DNA of 64,000 bases, from NCBI RefSeq assembly GCF_901709675.1, contig NC_051087.1, positions 11,967,384-12,031,383 on the forward strand, written 5' to 3'. Shown piece by piece: positions 57,414-64,000 of the stretch. The stretch comes from Syngnathus acus (lineage: Eukaryota; Chordata; Actinopteri; Syngnathiformes; Syngnathidae). Made by a program: the position numbers and the translations under genes. A model generated the notes under the pieces. That model worked only from the letters and a program-made list of their open reading frames with translations, did no database searches and was not told the origin of the DNA. Numbering within the stretch: position 1 is the stretch's first letter; each line of letters starts with the position of its first letter.

Positions 57414-57747
57414 CAGTGGTTCTTAACCTGGGTTCGATCGAACCCTAGGGGTTCCGTGAGTCGGTCTCAGGGGTTCAGCAGAGCCTCCACTGAGGACGTC
57501 CGAACAAACCTCATTTATTGTGTAAATTCTGATTTGCCAGTATGTAATTTGTTGTGAGTTCATGCATTGTGTTGGTTTTGTTCTTTGATCAAGGTGATGT
57601 TTATGCACGGCTTATTTTGTGCACCAGTAAAAAACATCGAAGTCTTGAATTTAATTTATTTTATTTTTTTTCACTAAAGAGGGGTTCAGTGAATGCACAT
57701 ATGAAACTGGTGGGGTTCGGTACCTCCAACAAGGTTAAGAACCACTG
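57414..57747. mobile_element. hAT MITE, 334 bp, with perfect 8-bp duplication
   Basis: Termini CAGTGGTTCTTAACC and GGTTAAGAACCACTG are perfect inverted repeats. CTTTAGGA flanks both ends (57406-57413 and 57748-57755). Confidence 0.96.
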
Positions 57748-59959
57748 CTTTAGGAACGCTGGAAATTTTATAACCACCTCATTGACTTCAATGCCAGAGG
57801 TTGAAGAGCCCACCTCAGTCCCCAGATTCTGCTTCCTCAAAGGGAGGCATATTGCACTGCTCCCCCTCCTGAGATGCTGGATGGCGGACCAGAATTTCCT
57901 TGAATCATAGAGTGCATTTAATTGCTTATTTCTCATCTTTAGTTCTTTTTAATGCTTTTAAATGTTGTATTTTTAATAGTATCAATAAAGAACAATGAGT
58001 TACCTTGTGTACGCAATGCACTATGTAAATGAATGGCCTTGCTTTGCCTGGTGAATTGACAGCAGCTATTTAGCTCAGAAAGTACAATTATTTGAGGGAA
58101 AAGGACATGGATTTTAAAAAGCACACAAACACACGCACACAGAGCATCTGAATTGCTGTTTTGACCATCCCAATGACGTTACATCATTAAAGTTTAATGG
58201 GATTTTAACAAGTACGTTGGCAGAGTGTGTTGAGCGAGGCAGACCACGTTGAGTGCCCGGTGCAGTTGCCATGCCAACGCTAGCAGTACTGGCTCGTGTT
58301 AGCCTTGAAGTAATGAAGACATTCATGGGATATGGATTCAATGGGACATTCATTTGCATTAAGTATGAACATGACGCAAGTTTACAATCTATATACTGGT
58401 TCATCAAATTGCTGGTTGCTTGTTGGAAAAAGACAGATTTTGAGTTGGCCTTTAAAGATGTGACGTATACATATGTATTTATAGGATTTAAAAAAAAACC
58501 AATAGATATATATATTTTTTAAATACCATTAAAATATTGTTTTCAATGCCTTGCCCTAGGGCAGTATTTCCCAATTTTGGGTACTGAGCAAATTGGAGGC
58601 TTACGTGGAAAAATTGAAAAACCTGTGGCATAGCCACACCAAAATAACAACAGATGCGTATTAGCTCAAGTGTGTCATTAAAGCTTGTACTTTTTCAAGT
58701 ACTATGTTCTACCAATCCACTAAGATAACATACTGCACACGTGTATCATTTTATTGTTAGGCAAGCAGGACAATCTGTGAACACATGCCCATGTTCACTT
58801 GCTGCCAAAAAATGGGACTTTACTATTCACAAGAGTACACGTTTGTGGGCACTGTTTTACACAATTTGAGCAGGCAGGGTAAGGACAGGTAATTAAATTT
58901 GTCAGACACTCATGGAAATGAATTAGAAATTGAGCCAACTCCAAAATGAGCTGAGGAAATTGTAAACTAGATTAATTTGCATAAATTGCCTAAACATTTG
59001 ATCACTTTTTCAACAGCATATTTTTTTAAAATTTGATTTCCAAAAGAGTCAAAATGATGTCAAAACTCAAACCGGTGGTTGAAAACATGAATACAATTGA
59101 ATCTTTCCTCTTTCATCTATAACCGCTTTGAATTATAAGGTATATGGAAGAATAGTTATGTTTGTATTATTGCCAATGTTTTGTGATGTGCTTTGTTGTA
59201 TTATTTAATGTTACATGTTGTATAAAACGTGCTATGTTGCGAACAGCTGACAGCTGTTGCGAAAGCGCTATTGTATTGTATAAAAGGTATTAAAGGGCTC
59301 CAAAGGACAAATTAAGAACAATAGTGCTTTACCAGATAAAGTACAATATATTAGCCTGATTCTGTAAATCACTGTATGTAGTGTTCTTTTACCGCTAGAT
59401 GACGCTGCAGGCCGCACACAATGAGGAAAGTCGTAGGATAATATGCCTTTCACGGATACAGTGAATCAATATAACAGTAAAAAATATAATACATTCAAAA
59501 AGCTTTAGTTTGAAAACTGGAATAAAGAGTACAATAGATTCATGAACGAGGCACCGAACGTACTAAGTAGTTCTTTTAGCCCCCCCACATTTTTATATTG
59601 GAAAAATAAAAAATAATATCAAGGCAATTTATTTGCTTCTCTTCCAATGGTTGGAGTAATACATAACATTTAATAAGGGGGATCCCTTAGAAACAGGAAA
59701 AATTCAAATATGTGGAAAAATATAAAAGAGAAAACAAAACAGAAAAACAGCGAATTCATCAATCCACGCGTTCCGAACTAAATATGCATGGTCGACTGTA
59801 GTTTTAAATTGTAATATCTTCATAATTACCACTAGGTGGCAGACATGTCTTAGTTGCGCTTACAGTGAGTCTTTATACTGCGCTGCACTACAACATGAAT
59901 AGGCCTAATAATTAAGAATTTGAAATGATATGCAGGACATACATAGTCAATAGAAACCT

Positions 59960-60305
59960 TGATAATGTTAACATTTTGAGTGAGTTCATTTTTGTGAAAA
60001 AATGTACAAAATGAATTCTTGCATTTCATCTTTGATTTCTTGTTCAGCAGTTGCTGTCCTTGACTGGTATTTTTTTCATGAAAAATATTTTTTTGCCCGA
60101 GAAAATAAATTACACCGTGAAGTTATTTTGTCATTCAGGCAGTGGATCTTTAATACACGCAGTGAAAAATGTTATATCAAAAATGTATATTAAAAGCATG
60201 TATGCACATATTTTGTCCATGTTTAAAATAGCATTTCTGTCATGCACCTGGTCAGAAAGTGTGTGATTCTCTGTGGTCCCCTGGTAGCAATGATGAAAAA
60301 TTGTG
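59960..60305 (+). repeat. Dispersed repeat, copy B (shared with 43150-43430)
   Basis: Same order of words and same strand as copy A in PPP1R27 intron 1. This copy is slightly longer and ends GTGGTCCCCTGGTAGCAATG. Confidence 0.7.
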
Positions 60306-60324
60306 GCCCCCTCCATTATTTAAG

Positions 60325-60425
60325 TTACCCATCCATGAGTGTACCCAGTCTCTTGCCCAAAGTCAGCTGGGATCGGCTCCAGCTCACTCGTGACCCTAAT
60401 GAGCAATATAGTAAACGAATGAATG
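60325..60425 (+). repeat. Fragment of the dispersed teleost repeat
   Basis: Carries CCCAAAGTCAGCTGGGATCG, GCTCCAGCTCACTCGTGACC and GAATGAATGGATA in the family's usual order. Confidence 0.65.
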
Positions 60426-60769
60426 GATATACGTATATTCAATATATAATTTATGGTTCAATTCACATAGTGAGGGAATGGCCCTCGAATACGCTAGCTA
60501 CATCTTGACCATAAACAATGGCACAACACAGCAAAAATGACACATGCCTTTATTAATGAGCAAATATTTACAGCAGTCATTTATGTTGCTGATAGAAATG
60601 TCAGAGGGGCTACAAGAGGGCACCCAGTGCATTTATGACATGTGAGTGTCATGGAAAGAAAACCGTATGTGATGAATATTAGCCTGACTAATCCACTGGA
60701 ACTGGCAGATCCTGGCAGTTGCTGTGCTCAACTGGATAGTGATTCATCTCATGTTGTTCACCATTCAGA

Positions 60770-63740
60770 TCAGCGTATTCCACAGAACCCTGCACACAGT
60801 GCATCGTTCGGCGTTAAAGTTGATTCAAGGATGATCGCCTGGTCATATTTGCCCCTCAAAACACAGCATAACATTTTTATGTTAGGAGTAATGACTGTTA
60901 CAACAAATGGAATCAAGTCGTTCAAGAACAGAGATGATAAAGCTGAGTCTGGCCTCAAGGTAATCTGACTGAGGCGCAACGCTGATCTTGGAGGCCGATA
61001 AGGAAGGAAACCCCAGCCCAAGCGGCTTTGTTCTTGTTTGGAAAATTTGACGGCGGTTTCCCTCTTGCTGTGGATCATCAGCCTGCTGAGGGTCACTGAA
61101 ACAGGGAGGAACTGAAGCACGCCATGGAGTGGTATGTAGGAGGAGTAGTGGTAGGAAGACAATACCACAAATGAAATTATCTGCATAAAACTACACCTTA
61201 ACTAAATATTTTATATTGAAAACAGGAATGGGGGAGAATGTATCACTCTTACTATAAATCATGGTGCACTAAATAAAATTCACTGGCCAAGGAGGTTATG
61301 ACCACTTGTAGAACATGTTCAAGACAAGAGTTGTATCAAATATTTGATTTACAAAGACAATATTCAGTTTTGATCAATAATTAATAATGAACATAATCTG
61401 AAATCACTCTGCCATAACTGAGCATTATTACATTTGGAAAGGCTGAATATTTTCTACAGCTGTTGCCGTGGACATCATACTTTTTCATTCTGTGGCTTGC
61501 CATTGTATTTTACGCTATTTCACAAAATCATTCCAATAACTATTTAAAATTCCTCTTGATTAATTACCTGATAATTCTTATATAACAGGATTGGAAAACT
61601 AATTGAAAATGTACTACCACTCAATGTTTTGTTTTCTTCAACTAGAGTTTGAAGACCCTGTTAAGTGAATTAAAATATTTGAGGCTTAAAACATCATTCG
61701 TGTTTGAAATATGGAAAGACTGAGAACTAAGCGATGCTCAATTGTGGAACATATTTTCACCAGTTCAGTTTTCCTTACTCGTGTGTGTGTGTGTGTGTGT
61801 GTGTGCTTTCACCGGACATGCCCAATAAAAAACTGTCGCTAGTAGACTGTCCCAAAAATTATATCAATGTTTGTATAACTTCTGAGGGTGGTGGTTAAAA
61901 CACTCAATGTTCGTAATTACGAGATCAATATTTATCCTGGTTGCATGGTTGTGATTGCAGGAAACTTACGTAGCCATGATGGTCATCGGCACCTACAGAA
62001 AAAAAGGTCATAGGTCAGGTTTATTGCATTTAGTGCTTTGTTCATCCTCTGACATCAGAGGGAGGCTACTCATCATGACTCATTTGACAGATGCGTGGAC
62101 ACGGCTGACTTAGCTGACTCATGTTTGTTTCAGGCAAACAGAACGCCATTTGGTTTTACCATTATCATTTCAAACCACAGTCTTATAAGAATGCAAAAAT
62201 TCTTTAGTCACTGTTGAAAAGGAAGTCGTAGTGCATAGAGGGATGCTTGACAGCATACTGCATCTGGCTGCTGTATCAATAGCAGGAAGCTTCTTCCAGC
62301 AGTAACGGGAAATGGTGAGTTCGGTCACTTAGGTTGAACCTAACCCATCAGTAATACAACTCATTAATTCCATAATCCTGACTACACAAATCTTGCATAG
62401 AGCTCCAGAGCTAGAGCTTTTGTAACACAGTCCAGCCTTGTGCAATAAGGTTGCCCCTGACATCTTTTGACAGCTCTTGCCCAATGTTGGTAGAGAGACT
62501 GGAAGGTAAGACAATGATTTCCAGAACTGGTGGGCTTTACACACATGGTGAGATAAAATCAGTAGTAATGTTTGATTGTGTGCAGCTCTGTGCCAAATTA
62601 CCACCCGCCAATCTGTAGGAGCCAGAATTTTGGCTGGAATGTAGTATAGAATTTCACTCAATAAAAGGCACAACATTTGAGATCTTTTAATTGTGTTTTT
62701 AAAGAGATGTTTTACTGGCTGATATTCTGGCCATTACCACAACCAATTAACGAGCAGAAATTTAGAGACTGTTATTAAAATGAGTAAACTTCAATATCAA
62801 ACTGAACATTTTATTCCATGGGGTAACTTTAAAGACATCAAACTCACCATGCGGAGAGTTCTGGAGCTCGCTGTAAACTGTTTCTGTGCCTTTCTTTAGT
62901 GGTGCTGTTGATGTAAAAATCAACACATTAGCCTCTTTTGTCAACAAAAGGCAACGGGGTCGAGATAAGCAGTGTCTGATGTATAATTAACAAACGCAAA
63001 AATAGACAGTGGTGACATTCTACAGTGTTGAGCTCACAGGACATTCATGAAGAGTGGTTCCGTATCAGAGCCCCACTCAGCAATTAGCTCAACCCTTCCT
63101 GTTTATAGGATCTAGAAGAGTCTTGGAAATCCCACCAGTTATCCCAACAGTTCTAACTACCTGGAGATGTCTTGATTAGGGGTAATTAGGCCCCACCTAG
63201 GAAGTGTTACTCCCTTATCAACTAAGGAGATGTTTTTTTCAATAGGGAGATATGAAAGGGAGGAGAAATGAATGTCCAGAATGCACAAGGGATCATTTAA
63301 ACGCATGATGGGTAGTGTGGGACAGAGAAAAGTGTGGTGGACTCCTTACCTCTGGAGGGGTCAGCTGGCTGAGGATGCACCACCTCAGTGTACTCCACAT
63401 CAGGCTCATTGGACACCATGCTGCTTTCTTCATCATTTGCTGCATTGCAACATGAATAAAAAATTCATGGTGAGTAATCACAGTTGGCAAAGCTGCTTTG
63501 CTAGCCTAAACATGATCAGAAGCAAATACCTGTACCTACATTTAAAACCTAAATTCTGTATTTGTTCCTTAAAATTCTCATTCCAAAAAGTGTGCCACTT
63601 CAGCATCGCAACCTTTTCGAAACTAAATGTCTGCAGCTTCATTGTAATCAGGCCTCATAATGACAATAGTAAGCGGACATGCTCACCTGTTACAGGCGGC
63701 CGCTCACTCCACACGCTGATATCTACTCTCTCCACTTTCC
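60770..63740 (-). CDS. pecam1: PECAM1 (CD31), cytoplasmic-tail exons (partial)
   Basis: Minus-strand exons 63740-63687 (54 nt), 63439-63350 (90 nt), 62904-62848 (57 nt), 61970-61992 (23 nt) and a last exon from 61095. They encode VDISVWSERPPVT, then EPDVEYTEVVHPQP and KKGTETVYSELQNSPH. The two tyrosine motifs (VEYTEV and TVYSEL) match the two ITIMs of PECAM1 that bind SHP-2 when phosphorylated. The exon sizes 54, 57 and 23 nt equal those I recall for mammalian PECAM1 exons 12, 14 and 15. With the 23-nt exon the tail ends GADDHHGY and the last exon opens with TGA; without it, the last exon is open for 107 more residues to 60770. The minus-strand poly(A) signal is at 60554-60549. Ig domains and membrane segment lie beyond the right edge. 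Confidence 0.85.
61781..61805. repeat. (GT)n microsatellite
   Basis: Twelve GT units in a PECAM1 intron. Confidence 0.97.
61970..61992 (-). CDS. pecam1: PECAM1 23-nt frame-deciding exon
   Basis: The acceptor TTTTCTGTAG|GTGCC and donor GGCTAC|GTAAGT enclose exactly 23 nt. It encodes (G)ADDHHGY and shifts the frame of the last exon. It corresponds to the alternatively used exon 15 of mammalian PECAM1. Confidence 0.7.
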
Positions 63741-64000
63741 CTGTATGGAAGAAATACATGCACAATGAAAAAATAAGTGTAGTTGGACTGAGTATCTGCT
63801 GCGGGGAGAACCTAGAAGGACATACAGCAACAGTTAATCAAAAGCCCAAATTACAGAGGTTTGAATATCACAGCAGTTTGTGAAGAAACATTAGAATTAT
63901 TTTCCTGATTCATTTTCAGTTGCTAAAAGAGAAGAAATGTTGCAATCTACGAATAGCAGTCTTATAGTTAGTATTAAGCTTTTTTTTGTTAAAATAGTTC

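Larger units (their letters stand above)
55060..60530. other. Intergenic DNA between P4HB and PECAM1
   Basis: About 5.5 kb without a recognisable gene. It contains a TA-flanked inverted-repeat element (56691-57203), a hAT MITE (57414-57747), the second copy of a dispersed repeat (59960-60305) and a fragment of the ATCCATC-type repeat (60325-60425). Confidence 0.6.

Noticed and set aside
58560-58680. Possible hAT end (CAGTATTTCCCAATTTTGG)
   Set aside because: Only one end is visible, with no partner terminus or duplication.

Overview
The window is nuclear DNA from a ray-finned (teleost) fish. It shows vertebrate gene families split by GT-AG introns, long AT-rich intergenic stretches, many microsatellites, and numerous short hAT-type DNA transposons with intact 8-bp target-site duplications. 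I rebuilt gene models by joining open frames at splice sites whose phases agree. No bacterial, CRISPR or viral coding features were seen.

Layout, left to right. (1) 1-1754, +: last three coding exons of an SLC43A3-type transporter. (2) 4042-5350, +: a coiled-coil gene resembling CCDC175, broken by at least five frame changes. (3) 8321-12129, +: NOCT (nocturnin), with a 2.8-kb hAT element in its 3' region. That element carries a tandem array in which a second palindromic hAT MITE was co-amplified. (4) 17015-24768, -: ELF2 (ETS factor), with two alternative first coding exons matching the two N-termini known in mammals and an upstream non-coding first exon near 30.6 kb. (5) 33259-39873, -: MGARP, an acidic mitochondrial membrane protein. 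(6) 40997-41750, +: ANAPC11. (7) 42478-43783, -: PPP1R27. (8) 46026-54764, -: P4HB, complete in 11 exons and ending in HIEL instead of KDEL. (9) 60770-63740, -: the cytoplasmic-tail exons of PECAM1, including a 23-nt exon that decides the C-terminal frame; the rest of the gene lies beyond the right edge.

NOCT-ELF2-MGARP is a conserved vertebrate block (human 4q31), while ANAPC11-PPP1R27-P4HB corresponds to human 17q25.3. The join near 39.9-40.7 kb is therefore a lineage rearrangement relative to human. Neighbours are unrelated in function: circadian RNA/NADP(H) phosphatase, transcription factor, mitochondrial protein, ubiquitin ligase subunit, PP1 regulator, ER oxidoreductase, endothelial receptor.

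No wholly new biological system was found. The best leads are the nested transposon array beside NOCT, the PECAM1 frame-switch exon, the alternative ends of MGARP, and the variant ER-retention signal of P4HB.
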